Shown here piece by piece: positions 1 to 8,116 of a stretch of 64,000 bases of DNA (within the stretch, counting starts at the first letter, position 1; every line of letters begins with the position of its first letter). The DNA is taken from positions 10,091-74,090 of the forward strand of contig DDQZ01000031.1 of the NCBI GenBank assembly GCA_002343505.1, read 5' to 3'. Under the pieces are notes generated by a model that worked only from the letters and a program-made list of their open reading frames with translations, ran no database searches and was not told the DNA's origin. This DNA comes from Verrucomicrobiaceae bacterium UBA2429 (GTDB taxonomy: Bacteria > Verrucomicrobiota > Verrucomicrobiia > Verrucomicrobiales > Verrucomicrobiaceae). The translations under genes and the position numbers were made by a program.

Positions 1-225
1 GGCAGCCAGCGCGAGGAGCGTCTGGACGTGCTTCAGGAGGCGATGCGCGCGCAAGGTCTCAGTGAGGAGGACTATTCCTGGTATGTGGACCTGAGGCGCT
101 ATGGCAGTGTTCCGCATGCTGGCTACGGCATGGGATTCGAGCGCCTGCTCATGTTTGTCACCGGCGTGGCCAATATCCGGGATGTGATCCCCTTTGCACG
201 CACACCGGGGCATGCGGAGTATTAA
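1..225 (+). CDS. asnS: Asparaginyl-tRNA synthetase, C-terminal fragment (cut by window start)
   Basis: The window opens inside this gene and only the last 74 residues are visible. It is a class II aminoacyl-tRNA synthetase charging tRNA-Asn in the cytoplasm. The segment [21 protein letters not shown] is followed by [11 protein letters not shown], which is class II motif 3 with its ATP-binding Arg, and then the AsnRS-type ending [17 protein letters not shown]. AspRS and LysRS end differently after motif 3, so AsnRS is preferred. The next gene begins 44 nt downstream on the same strand. No anomalies are seen. Confidence 0.93.
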   Translation, partial: GSQREERLDVLQEAMRAQGLSEEDYSWYVDLRRYGSVPHAGYGMGFERLLMFVTGVANIRDVIPFARTPGHAEY

Positions 226-269
226 AACATTAAAGCGGGGCGCGGATTTCAGCGTTCCCAGATTCACGC

Positions 270-1190
270 ATGTTTTCCATTCATCCAGCCGGCGCCTCAT
301 GCGCAGCCTCCCGTTTCGCCGGGTGCGTGCTGTCGTGCCTGGCCGCGTCCGTTTTGCAGGCTCAGACGGGATTGAAAATCGAACTGGTGCCGGAGACCAC
401 GGCCATCGTGCCCGGGGAGGCTTTTCGCGCGGGCATCCTCATCCAGCCGGAGCCGGGCTGGCATACCTATTGGCGGCAGCCGGGCATCGTCGGCGTGCCG
501 ACGCGGATGGCCTGGGAGCTGCCGGAGGGCTTTTCCGCCGGGGAGTTGGAGTATCCGGGGCCGGAGGCAGTGCTGATGTTTCACATCAAGGCGCAGGGTT
601 TTAAAAGGGACGTGCTTTTGCAAACGCGCATCACAGCGCCAGGCCACCTGAAGCCGGGAGAAACCGTCACGCTGCGCGGACGCGCCTCCTGGATGTGCTG
701 CGGCAACACCTGCCATCCGGGCACTCAAATTCTGGAATTAAAAATGCCCGTGGCCTGCGGCGCTGAGCCGCATGTGCGCTGGGCGCCCGTTTTCGAGCGC
801 GAAAGAGAGACCTTTGAGCGCGAAAGCTCCCTCTGGGAGGTCGAGGCGGAGGAAAACGGTATGACGGTCACCGTGAAATTGCGACCCGCTGGCGCTGGCG
901 CGCGGCTTTTTGCCGGAGAAGCCGGGACAGAGGGGCTGCGCTTCTTCACGGAAGACGGCTGGATCAATTCCGACGAGGAGCAGGCATTCACCCTCACCGA
1001 TGACGGCGCGCTCAAAGTGGGGCTGACCCGCGCGGAGGTGTTCCTGGGCGGCGGCGGCCCGCCCGAGCGACTTCATGGGGTGCTGCGCCGCGAGGGAGGC
1101 TGGGAAAAGGGGCAATCCTGGCCCTGCCTGCGCATCGCGTCCAAGATCACGCGCCGGGATGCGTTGAAAGACTTGCAGACCCGTCGTTGA
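270..1190 (+). CDS. DsbD N-terminal (alpha) domain-like exported protein
   Basis: A 306-residue protein with an N-terminal signal peptide (hydrophobic to about residue 31, ending AQT). The rest resembles the periplasmic alpha domain of the thiol:disulfide interchange protein DsbD: PGEAFRAGILIQPEPGWHTYW near residues 48-68, 'GVPTRMAWELPEGF', and a redox-type W-M-C-C-G-N-T-C-H-P-G motif with Cys at 143, 144 and 148. In DsbD this domain hands electrons to periplasmic partners. Here the eight-helix transmembrane beta domain and the thioredoxin-like gamma domain are both missing, and no gene beside it supplies them. It could use another membrane electron donor or act as a solute-binding relative. 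The family is fairly certain; the role is inferred. Confidence 0.75.
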   Translation: MFSIHPAGASCAASRFAGCVLSCLAASVLQAQTGLKIELVPETTAIVPGEAFRAGILIQPEPGWHTYWRQPGIVGVPTRMAWELPEGFSAGELEYPGPEAVLMFHIKAQGFKRDVLLQTRITAPGHLKPGETVTLRGRASWMCCGNTCHPGTQILELKMPVACGAEPHVRWAPVFERERETFERESSLWEVEAEENGMTVTVKLRPAGAGARLFAGEAGTEGLRFFTEDGWINSDEEQAFTLTDDGALKVGLTRAEVFLGGGGPPERLHGVLRREGGWEKGQSWPCLRIASKITRRDALKDLQTRR

Positions 1191-1228
1191 ATTTCCCAAG
1201 CCGGGCGCTAACCTCCAAAGAACCCGTC

Positions 1229-2173
1229 ATGAAAGGCATCCTCGTTCTCATCCTCGCCGCAGCCGTGGGCTATGTGGCCTACCAGCACGTCTATCCGATC
1301 ATCGCCGAGGCGATGAAATTCGAGAAACACCAGCCTCAAAAGCAGGAGGTGGCCGTCGTGGCGCCCAAGCCTGAGAAGCCGGAGATCAAAGTCGAGCCGC
1401 CCAAACCCGCGCCAGAGCCGGAAATGAAGCCGGAGCCTGAGATGAAGCCGGAACCCAAGATGGTCATCCCCGAGCCTCCGCCCATGCCCGAGCCGCCCAA
1501 ACCGAAAGAAGGCGAGTTTGTCCCGCCGACCTTCGATCCCATCGAGGTGGCCACCCAGAACTGGTCGGTCATCCCGGCGAGCGCCTTCCCGCGCCAGGTC
1601 AAAATGAAACGCGACCTCAATCTTCAAATGAAGATCGGCGCATCCACAGCTTCCACCCAGGTGAAAGCCGGCGGCAGCATTTATGCCGTGGGCCAGGAGG
1701 GCAGCCAGCTCATCGTCTCGCCCACTGACAAATCCCCCATGCGCGGCAAAGTGGCTTTCGAGGACACTGATCTCAAGGAGGTGCTCACCGACGTATACGA
1801 GCGCTGGAAGGTGGCGCGCACCGAGACGCTGCGCCGCGCCCATGAGTTCAAGCTGGCTGCCGCCGAACGCGCCAAAAACGCTCCAGCCACCGCCACAACC
1901 GCCAGTGCCAGCAATGACAAACCCGCGCGTGACGCCGACGGCACCTACCCGCTGCTCATAGCCAGCATGAAATCCGGCCAGGTGACCGAGATCAAGCCCG
2001 AAAGCATCAAAGAATGGGGCGAGCCGCAGATGACCGACGGTGTCTGGACTGTCATCGTCAAATACGAGACGCAGACCATGTTCGGCAAGTTCGACACGGA
2101 GGCGCAGGCATCCATCAAAAACGGCAAGGTGGAAAAGTGGATCTACACAGGATCGGGAGAAGTGGTGCCCTGA
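1229..2173 (+). CDS. Hypothetical membrane-anchored protein with Pro/Glu/Lys-rich linker
   Basis: A 314-residue protein of unrecognised family. Residues 1-20 form one hydrophobic segment (KGILVLILAAAVGYVAY), so it is probably anchored in the membrane. A linker at about 45-95 is dominated by Pro, Glu and Lys with PEPEMK units, a periplasm-spanning style seen in TonB-like proteins. A region near 125-160 has an SH3-like beta pattern (IGASTASTQVKAGGSIYAVG). The frame stays open up to an ATG at 1187 overlapping the previous gene. The ATG at 1229 is chosen because it directly precedes the hydrophobic segment. It follows the DsbD-alpha-like gene on the same strand. Function is unknown. Confidence 0.7.
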   Translation: MKGILVLILAAAVGYVAYQHVYPIIAEAMKFEKHQPQKQEVAVVAPKPEKPEIKVEPPKPAPEPEMKPEPEMKPEPKMVIPEPPPMPEPPKPKEGEFVPPTFDPIEVATQNWSVIPASAFPRQVKMKRDLNLQMKIGASTASTQVKAGGSIYAVGQEGSQLIVSPTDKSPMRGKVAFEDTDLKEVLTDVYERWKVARTETLRRAHEFKLAAAERAKNAPATATTASASNDKPARDADGTYPLLIASMKSGQVTEIKPESIKEWGEPQMTDGVWTVIVKYETQTMFGKFDTEAQASIKNGKVEKWIYTGSGEVVP

Positions 2174-2206
2174 TCCGGCGCATGTATTCCAGAGGACGAA
2201 CCGCTT

Positions 2207-2983
2207 TTGAATTCCCTCCTTAACAGGCTTGAATCCCGCCTCGGCAGGTTTGCCATTCCGGGACTCGTGCAGCTCATCGCCACGCTGCAGCTCATCACGC
2301 TCGTGGTCCTCATGTTCCTGCCCGTGGAGGCGCGGGAACCGTATGAGGCGCTGCTGGTGTTTGACCGCGCGCTCATCCTCAAAGGCGAGGCATGGCGGCT
2401 GTTCAGCTATGTTTTCATCCCCATACCGAACCTCTTTTTCGCCTTCATCGCCTTCATGTTCATGCGCTTCCTCGGCGCGGGCCTTGATGAGGGCTGGGGG
2501 GCGTTTCGTGTCAATCTGTATGTTCTGGGCGGCATGGCGGCGCTGGCGGCCGGCGCGCTGTTCTTTGGTTTCAGCGCCGATGCCATGTGGGTTTATCTCG
2601 CCGTCCTCTTCGCCTTTGCCACCCTGTACCCGAACGAGGAAATCCTGCTCTTTTTCATCCTGCCGGTGAAGATCAAATGGGTTGCCCTTTTCTCCGCTGT
2701 CACCGTCGCGCTGCTGGTCTTCTCCTCCCCGGTCTTCGCGATCCCCGCGTTCTTCGCGCTGCTGAATTATCTCATCGTATTCACGCCCGGATTCGTTCGC
2801 GGCAGGCTCCATGCCGCCCGCGTGGCCGGGCGGCGCGCCCGCTTTGAGGGCGCCGCCGGTGACGGCGTTTTTTTCCACCAATGCAAAGTCTGCGGCAAGA
2901 CCGAGGTGGACGACCCCGCCCTGCAGTTCCGGGTCAACGACGAGGGCGACGAAATTTGCTCCGTCTGCCGCGTCAAACCATGA
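2207..2983 (+). CDS. Rhomboid-like membrane protein with C-terminal zinc ribbon, probably not proteolytic
   Basis: A 258-residue polytopic protein starting at TTG, with AGAGGA 10 nt upstream as ribosome binding site. About six hydrophobic segments span residues 15-195. The ILPVKIKW motif and the 'TLYPNEEI' loop are typical of rhomboid-superfamily proteins. Where active rhomboids have the catalytic GxSG, this one reads GFSA, and the helix that should carry the catalytic His (IPAFFALLNYLIVF) has none. It is therefore probably an inactive rhomboid-like protein. The cytosolic tail has two CxxC pairs (CKVC near 227 and CSVC near 252), a likely zinc ribbon. It sits just upstream of nrdR. Confidence 0.75.
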   Translation: MNSLLNRLESRLGRFAIPGLVQLIATLQLITLVVLMFLPVEAREPYEALLVFDRALILKGEAWRLFSYVFIPIPNLFFAFIAFMFMRFLGAGLDEGWGAFRVNLYVLGGMAALAAGALFFGFSADAMWVYLAVLFAFATLYPNEEILLFFILPVKIKWVALFSAVTVALLVFSSPVFAIPAFFALLNYLIVFTPGFVRGRLHAARVAGRRARFEGAAGDGVFFHQCKVCGKTEVDDPALQFRVNDEGDEICSVCRVKP

Positions 2984-3041
2984 CGGTGCAAGCCGCGCTT
3001 GCCTTCGCGCGCGCCGATGCCAGCTTTCCCGCCCTTCACAT

Positions 3042-3530
3042 ATGCGCTGCCCCAAATGCGGAAGCTCCCAGGACAAGGTCATAGACTCGCGCGAGGCGCG
3101 CGAGGGGCAGGCCATACGCCGGCGGCGCGAGTGCATGAGCTGCGGTTTCCGCTTCACCACCTACGAAATCGTCGAGCGCGAGGAGTTGCGCGTGGTCAAG
3201 CGCAACGGCGCCCGCCAGGCCTTCAACCGCGACAAGCTCATGTCCGGCCTGGTCAAAGCCTGCGAAAAGCGCCCCGTCACCATGGAGCAGATCGAGCAGC
3301 TCGCCGACGACATCGCCAACGAGCTGGAGGAGGAGGGCTACCGCGAGATACCCTCGACCGCCATCGGCGCCAAGGTCATGGCCAGGCTCGAGGAGATAGA
3401 TCATGTGGCCTATGTCCGCTACGCCTCCGTTTACCGCCAGTTCGAGGACGTGGGCGAGTTCATTGACGAGATCCGGAACTTGGACCAGCGCCGCCCACCC
3501 GATCCCAATCAGGCCGTGCTTTTCCCCTGA
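3042..3530 (+). CDS. nrdR: Transcriptional repressor NrdR
   Basis: A 162-residue NrdR, close to the usual family length. NrdR senses ATP/dATP and represses ribonucleotide reductase genes. The N-terminal zinc ribbon uses C3-P-K-C6 and C31-M-S-C34. Between and after these comes the Arg-rich RRRREC element and GFRFTTYEIVE, which leads into the ATP-cone (VVKRNGARQAFNRDKLMSGL). The C-terminal HVAYVRYASVYRQFEDV is the family signature. The reading frame is open far upstream, but the ATG at 3042 begins the canonical MRCPKCG. No NrdR-box pair or reductase gene was recognised nearby. Confidence 0.95.
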   Translation: MRCPKCGSSQDKVIDSREAREGQAIRRRRECMSCGFRFTTYEIVEREELRVVKRNGARQAFNRDKLMSGLVKACEKRPVTMEQIEQLADDIANELEEEGYREIPSTAIGAKVMARLEEIDHVAYVRYASVYRQFEDVGEFIDEIRNLDQRRPPDPNQAVLFP

Positions 3531-3546
3531 CACCGCCCCCTCCGCC

Positions 3547-3900
3547 ATGCCCGAAAAAACCATTTTCCAGAAGATCATAGACCGTGAAATCCCCGCGCCG
3601 CTGGTCTATGAGGACGACCTCGTCGCCGCCTTCAACGACATCGCGCCGCAGGCGCCGGTGCATGTCTTGATCGTGCCCAAAAAACTCATCCCGCGCGTCG
3701 GCGAGGCTGCGGCGGAGGACCAGGCTGCTCTCGGAGCCCTGCTGCTTGCCGCAGGCAGGATCGCCGAAAAGCTCGGCATCAATGACACCGGCAAAGGCTT
3801 CCGTCTCGTCATCAACCATGGCAGGGACGCCGGCGAAAGCGTGCCCCACCTCCACGTCCATCTCCTCGCAGGCCGCCCAATGGAGTGGCCGCCAGGCTGA
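3547..3900 (+). CDS. HIT-family nucleotide-binding hydrolase
   Basis: A 117-residue histidine-triad protein. HIT proteins hydrolyse or transfer nucleotidyl groups (adenosine phosphoramidates and similar). The sequence starts KTIFQKIIDREIPAPLVYED, typical of the HinT branch, has APVHVLIVPKK in the middle, and ends with the catalytic triad motif HLHVHLL. It follows nrdR by 16 nt and may be co-transcribed. The ATG at 3547 fits the family N-terminus; the longer open frame upstream overlaps nrdR and is not real coding sequence. Confidence 0.95.
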   Translation: MPEKTIFQKIIDREIPAPLVYEDDLVAAFNDIAPQAPVHVLIVPKKLIPRVGEAAAEDQAALGALLLAAGRIAEKLGINDTGKGFRLVINHGRDAGESVPHLHVHLLAGRPMEWPPG

Positions 3901-3970
3901 GGCGTGCCGGGGATAAAGAACCTCCCGGCATCGCGGGGATGACGGGAGGTTTATGCGCAAAATTGGAAGC

Positions 3971-4972
3971 TTACTTGCTGTTTTCGGCGAACTGCGCGTC
4001 GAAGATGATCTTCGAGGGAGGGAAGTCTATCTTCTTGCAGAACGCGGCGGATTCCGTGGCGCCGAACTCGCGGTCCATCGCGCCGTCCTCCCACTCCACG
4101 GAGAGCGGGCCGCCGTATTCGATGTCGTTGAGGGCGCGGATGATGCGCTCGAAGTTGATGTTGCCGCGGCCGACAGACTTGAAGTCCCAGTAGCGGCTGG
4201 GTTTGTGGAAGTCCACATGCCCGCCGAAGACACCGGTGGTGCCGTCGCCGATGCCCCAGGCGACGTCCTTCATGTGGACGTGGAAGATGCGGTCTTTGAA
4301 CTGGTGGATGAACTTGATGTAATCCACGCCCTGGTAGCCGAAGTGGCTGGGGTCATAATTGAAGCCGAAGGCGGGATGGTAATCGAGCGCCTGGAGCGCG
4401 CGCTCGGCGCTGGCGATGTCAAAGGCGATCTCGGTGGGATGAACTTCGAGCGCGTAGCGGATGCCAAGCCTCTGATACTCATCGAGGATGGGCTTGAAGC
4501 GCTTGGCGAAGTCCGCGTAGCCAGCGTCAATCTGGCCGGGCAGGTTCGGTGGGAAAGAATACACAAGGTGCCAGATGCTGCTGCCGGTGAAGCCGTTTAC
4601 GACGCTGACGCCGAAGCGCTTGGCTGCGTGCGCGGTCTTGATCAGCTCCTCGGCGGCGCGCTGGCGCACGCCTTCGGGGTTGCCATCGCCGTAGATGTGC
4701 GGGGGCAGGATCTGGGCGTGGCGTGCGTCAATGTTATCGCAGACGGCCTGGCCGACGAGATGCGTGGAGATGGCGTGGCACTGCATGCCGGCCTCCTTGA
4801 GCTTGGCGCGCTTGGCATCGCAGTAGGCCTGGTCGGCCTTGTCCACCTCGAAGTGGTCGCCCCAGCAGGCAAGCTCCAGGCCGTCGTAGCCGAAGTTTTT
4901 GCCTTTTTGCAGCATGGTTTCAAAAGAAAGGTCGGCCCACTGGCCGGTGAAAAGAGTGACGGGTCTGCCCAT
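3971..4972 (-). CDS. Sugar phosphate isomerase/epimerase (xylose isomerase-like TIM barrel)
   Basis: A 333-residue protein of the AP endonuclease 2/xylose-isomerase-like family, which isomerises or epimerises sugars or inositol derivatives using a divalent metal. Visible blocks are [14 protein letters not shown] near the start, [13 protein letters not shown] (metal-binding Glu and His) in the middle, [14 protein letters not shown], 'IFHVHMKD' and the late [12 protein letters not shown]. The frame extends 24 codons upstream to 5044; the ATG at 4972 ([12 protein letters not shown]) matches the usual N-terminus better. There is no signal peptide, so it is cytoplasmic. Such proteins often act with Gfo/Idh/MocA oxidoreductases, and two of those lie elsewhere in the window. 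Confidence 0.85.
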   Translation of the reverse strand: MGRPVTLFTGQWADLSFETMLQKGKNFGYDGLELACWGDHFEVDKADQAYCDAKRAKLKEAGMQCHAISTHLVGQAVCDNIDARHAQILPPHIYGDGNPEGVRQRAAEELIKTAHAAKRFGVSVVNGFTGSSIWHLVYSFPPNLPGQIDAGYADFAKRFKPILDEYQRLGIRYALEVHPTEIAFDIASAERALQALDYHPAFGFNYDPSHFGYQGVDYIKFIHQFKDRIFHVHMKDVAWGIGDGTTGVFGGHVDFHKPSRYWDFKSVGRGNINFERIIRALNDIEYGGPLSVEWEDGAMDREFGATESAAFCKKIDFPPSKIIFDAQFAENSK

Positions 4973-5089
4973 GGTGGTTGATGATTCTGTAAAGGGTTGA
5001 TGTTGGTTTTTCGGAGTCGCGGAGACGGCGTTGATTTTCGACATCCGCGCGCGGGTGGCAATGAGAAAAATCAGCCGGTGCTACGCCGG

Positions 5090-5956
5090 TCAATGCGTCA
5101 GCGCGTAGAAGATGATGTTGATGCCAAGCGGGTAGGCGTACTTTTCCGAGAACTCGCGGAAGTACCAGGGGTCCGTGCCCTCCTCCTCCCAGCCGTCGCC
5201 CAGGTCGGTGTTGTGGCAGATGATCATGACCATGCGCTTTTTGTCATCATAGACCGCCTTGTAGTGCGGCGTCTGCGCGTCCCAGCGCTCGAAGGTGATG
5301 CCCTGGGACCGCCCGGCCATCGCGTGGCCCACGCTGGGAATCTGCGGCTTCACTTTCAGAGGGAAGACCATGCGGAAAATTTCATGCTCCAGTGGCAGCT
5401 CCTCCGGCTCGCGGTCCGGGAAGATTTGTTTCAGGGCAAAATAAAACGTGTCCCATTCCTGCTCTCCCCAGAAGTCGTCCACCATCATGAAGCCGCCGTT
5501 GAGCAGGTACTCGCGCAGGATGCGCGCCTCGTCTTCGGTGAGGCTGATCCCGCCGGGTTCGATCATGTAGATAAAGGGGTAGTGCCGGAGCTGCTCCGGC
5601 ACGATGTCCACGATCGCCCCTTTTGGACTCACTTGCAGAGAGGTGAGCTGCTGAAGACGATAGGAAAAGTTCAGGTCCGCGTCCGGGTAGTCTGTCGTCC
5701 AGCGCCCGCCACCGCCACGCCGCCTGCCCCAGGATTCGGAATTATAGCGCAGCCGCGCGAAGACGAAGTGGTCGTCCGGCGTCTCACGGCTCACCGGCCA
5801 GGTCGGGAAGTCGGCAAAGTATCCGCGTCCGTACTCGCGGGGATCCTGCGGGAAGTAATCGTCCTTGATGCCGAAATTCGTCGGAGTGCCGGAGTCCTGC
5901 GCCAGAACGCCCAGGACGAGCAGGCCAAGGGCCAGTGCGGAAAGTGGGCGCTTCAT
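5090..5956 (-). CDS. DUF4159 domain exported protein
   Basis: A 288-residue secreted protein with a signal peptide (KRPLSALALGLLVLGVLAQ). The rest matches the DUF4159 pattern: FVFARLRYNSE, 'DYPDADLNFSYRLQQLT', FIYMIEPGGISLTEDEARILREYLLNGGFMMVDDFWG and a late FREFSEKYAYPLGINIIFYALTH. The fold resembles glutamine amidotransferase-like (ThuA-like) domains, but the function is not known. It is common in Planctomycetes and Verrucomicrobia near MoxR/BatA genes; none is seen here. Confidence 0.82.
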   Translation of the reverse strand: MKRPLSALALGLLVLGVLAQDSGTPTNFGIKDDYFPQDPREYGRGYFADFPTWPVSRETPDDHFVFARLRYNSESWGRRRGGGGRWTTDYPDADLNFSYRLQQLTSLQVSPKGAIVDIVPEQLRHYPFIYMIEPGGISLTEDEARILREYLLNGGFMMVDDFWGEQEWDTFYFALKQIFPDREPEELPLEHEIFRMVFPLKVKPQIPSVGHAMAGRSQGITFERWDAQTPHYKAVYDDKKRMVMIICHNTDLGDGWEEEGTDPWYFREFSEKYAYPLGINIIFYALTH

Positions 5957-6023
5957 GAGGTTGGTGATTGCAGAATGGATGCCAGCCGGGCGAAGGATGG
6001 AACGGCCCGCCCGCGCGTCTATT

Positions 6024-7103
6024 TCACGGCGCGCCCAGCACGCGCTGGATCAGGTCATAAGACGCGAGTCTTTCCTTGTCAGGGAAATCATGATCGCAGT
6101 CCGGGTGGTGGATTTCCAGCCGCTCCGCCGCGCCATGCAGGGCGAAAACCGGCCGCGCCGCCGCAGCGATGCGGTCCACGCTGTCCCATTTGAAATTCGA
6201 ATCGTGCAGCGGCGCGCTGACAAAAACATGCCTTGGCGCCAGACAGGCGATCAGTTCATAGTGATCGAAGGGAGCGTCCTGCGGGCGGCCGAGGTATTCC
6301 GCCATTTTTAGAATGTACCGCTCCTGCACCCAGCCCTGGATGTTCCCGTCCTTGTAGTCGAGAAGGGAGTCGAAGCCGCAGCTTGTGACCACCGCCTTGA
6401 GCCGCTCATCGAAGACGGCGGTGAAAATGCTGTTATGCCCGCCGAGCGAGTGGCCAATGGTGGCAAAGCCGGCTTCTTTTTTCACGAAGGGCAGCATCTC
6501 CAGCAGGTCGAGTCCGCGGATGTTGTCCCACACCGCCTTCATCGTGCCGCTGGTGAAGCCCAGCGCTTTGAGGTCCGGCTGGTATTGCGCCAGCAGGGGA
6601 TAACTCGGCGCCAGAGTCACAAAGCCGCGCTCCGCCAACTCGGCCGCATATTGCCGGTTCGGCCTGCCGCCGAGGCCGACCACGACTTTGTGGCCGATCA
6701 CATTGTCCGTGGGGTGCAGGCACAGCACTGCGGGCGCCGCCTTGCCGGCCAGCGCGGCTTTCGGCACGCACAGATACGCGGTCACCCTGCCGCCGGGGGA
6801 GGACTGATAGCTGATGAGCCGGCGCACATAGCCGCCGCAGTCCTCCTCCGCGTGCGTCTGAGGCTCCAGCGCGCAGCGTGCCTCCGGCCCGGGCAGAGGG
6901 CCGGTCATTTGCTGAAAGCCGTCCAGAGCCTCCTTCCGGCGCGCTTCCCATTCCGCCGTGGTGGAAGCTCTTTTCACCGCGCCGGATGCGTCGCGATACT
7001 CCAGCAAGTCGGTCCGGCTCAGGCCGCGCAGCGGGGGGATTTCAGCGGACGTAAGGGCCTCGGCGCTCGCGCCGAGGCAGGCCAGAATGGCAAAGAGTTT
7101 CAT
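6024..7103 (-). CDS. Exported alpha/beta hydrolase (dienelactone hydrolase/acetyl xylan esterase type)
   Basis: A 359-residue protein with a short signal peptide (KLFAILACLGASAEA). The alpha/beta-hydrolase fold shows in VTAYLCVPKA, AVLCLHPTDN (oxyanion-hole region), the nucleophile elbow G-H-S-L-G-G-H and a late DCDHDFPDKE loop that should carry the catalytic His. It is likely a carbohydrate ester hydrolase acting outside the cytoplasm; the substrate cannot be read. The open frame runs on to 7370, but the ATG at 7103 begins a clean signal peptide and is preceded by GGGAAAG. It diverges from the DCC gene across 87 nt. Confidence 0.82.
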   Translation of the reverse strand: MKLFAILACLGASAEALTSAEIPPLRGLSRTDLLEYRDASGAVKRASTTAEWEARRKEALDGFQQMTGPLPGPEARCALEPQTHAEEDCGGYVRRLISYQSSPGGRVTAYLCVPKAALAGKAAPAVLCLHPTDNVIGHKVVVGLGGRPNRQYAAELAERGFVTLAPSYPLLAQYQPDLKALGFTSGTMKAVWDNIRGLDLLEMLPFVKKEAGFATIGHSLGGHNSIFTAVFDERLKAVVTSCGFDSLLDYKDGNIQGWVQERYILKMAEYLGRPQDAPFDHYELIACLAPRHVFVSAPLHDSNFKWDSVDRIAAAARPVFALHGAAERLEIHHPDCDHDFPDKERLASYDLIQRVLGAP

Positions 7104-7190
7104 CTTTCCCGATACGACACGGCGCGGAGATTCCTTCCCGCGCATCCATTCTTGCCACCCGCTTTGTCGCGCGCAGACTGCGACCACAAA

Positions 7191-7601
7191 ATGAACCTCA
7201 CCCCATGGACGAACCTGCTGCTTTTTGACGGCGTCTGCCACCTTTGCGACAGCACGGTGCAGTTCGTCCTGCGACATGACACATCCGGGCGCATCCATTT
7301 CTGCCCGATTCAGTCGGAGACCGGGTCCAGGTTGTACCGCGAGCATGGTTTCGACCCCGCCGCGCCGCACACCATGCTGCTGCTGACACCGGACGGCGCT
7401 CTGCGGGAAAGCGATGCCGCCATTGAGATCGCGCGCCTGCTGGGAGGAATCTGGCGTCTCGCCCTAGTCCTCAAAATCATCCCCCGCCCGCTGCGGGATG
7501 CGGCCTACCGCTTCATCGCCAGCCGCCGCTACCGTTGGTTCGGCCGTCATGGTGCCTGCCTCGTGCCGCTTCCTGAATGGCGGGCGCGTTTTTTGCAATG
7601 A
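7191..7601 (+). CDS. DCC-family thiol-disulfide oxidoreductase (DUF393)
   Basis: A 136-residue protein of the DCC family, named for the conserved D-x-x-C-x-x-C element seen here as FDGVCHLCDSTVQFVLRHD at residues 12-30. Downstream blocks match the family: FCPIQSETG, 'TMLLLTPDG', IARLLGGIWRLALVLKIIPRPLRDAAYRFIA and YRWFGRHGACL. Members are thioredoxin-like proteins of unclear physiological role. The start at 7191 gives the typical N-terminus, although the frame is open to 6435 as a shadow of the opposite gene. Confidence 0.9.
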   Translation: MNLTPWTNLLLFDGVCHLCDSTVQFVLRHDTSGRIHFCPIQSETGSRLYREHGFDPAAPHTMLLLTPDGALRESDAAIEIARLLGGIWRLALVLKIIPRPLRDAAYRFIASRRYRWFGRHGACLVPLPEWRARFLQ

Positions 7602-7704
7602 CCATCTTCCGGCTTGCGCCGCGCCCTTGAGAGGTTACAAATCCAGCCCGCTCGCGGTGTTGCGCCGTGAGATTTCCGCGGATTTCGCCAGCAATGGCAA
7701 ACGG

Positions 7705-7781
7705 CGGGCTGTGGCTCAGCCTGGTAGAGCGCTTCGTTCGGGACGAAGAGGTCGTGGGTTCGAATCCCGCCAGCCCGACCA
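7705..7781 (+). tRNA. tRNA-Pro (anticodon CGG), CCA encoded
   Basis: A 77-nt cloverleaf. The acceptor stem pairs cgggctg (7705-7711) with cagcccg (7771-7777). The anticodon stem is cttcg/cgaag around loop ttcggga, placing CGG at 7739-7741, which reads CCG proline codons. The T-arm contains GGGTTCGAATCCC. The discriminator is A7778 and CCA is encoded at 7779-7781. Antisense reading of this gene produces the well-known spurious 'DSNPRP' peptide. Confidence 0.97.
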
Positions 7782-7797
7782 CCTTGCGAAGGTGGTC
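7777..7797 (+). terminator. Hairpin overlapping the tRNA-Pro 3' end
   Basis: gaccacctt-gcg-aaggtggtc is a perfect 9-bp stem with a 3-nt loop. Its 5' arm begins in the last acceptor base, the discriminator and CCA of the tRNA, and cttattc follows. It may terminate or aid 3' processing, but the U-tract is weak and pairing would compete with the acceptor stem. Confidence 0.5.
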
Positions 7798-8116
7798 TTA
7801 TTCAAGGAGTTCCATAGACTTGGGAACTTCCAAAAGGTGCCCGATGCCGCCCTCACTCCACCGCTTTGAGTGACTGAAAACGACTCGAAATGCCCCAAGT
7901 TCCAAACGTCCGGGGGGACAGTGTGACTACCCCCGGCATAAATGCCATGCAGTAGAAGCTGGGGGATCACCCCCACTTTTTGAATTCGAGCAATGAATTG
8001 TGGAACACCTCACGGTGGCTTGTTATTGTCATTCTGGTCATTTTCGCTGCGTGGCTGCTCTCAAGAAATGAGCGATCGTGACCAAACACTCCACAGCTCA
8101 GTTGAGTTTGCCGGCA
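7798..8116. other. Intergenic region after tRNA-Pro, no gene seen
   Basis: About 320 nt without a supportable gene; short open frames here are fragments or antisense artefacts. It holds a small palindrome ggcat-aa-atgcc (7935-7946) and a G5/C5 hairpin with a T5 run at 7960-7981. No integrase, attachment-site repeat of the tRNA 3' end, or other RNA gene was recognised. Confidence 0.6.
7960..7981 (+). terminator. Rho-independent terminator candidate downstream of tRNA-Pro
   Basis: tggggg-atca-ccccca forms a 6-bp GC stem with a 4-nt loop, followed after one base by TTTTT (7977-7981). The arrangement is classical, though it sits about 180 nt past the tRNA and the stem is short. Confidence 0.5.

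Noticed and set aside
1208..3160. 650-codon minus-strand open frame
   Set aside because: It is opposite three well-supported plus-strand genes, has low-complexity His/Arg/Asp-rich sequence and no domain; long shadows are expected in GC-rich DNA.
7513..7976. Minus-strand peptides containing 'GFEPTTSSS' and 'WRDSNPRPLRPERSALPG'
   Set aside because: They are antisense translations of the tRNA-Pro gene, a common annotation artefact.
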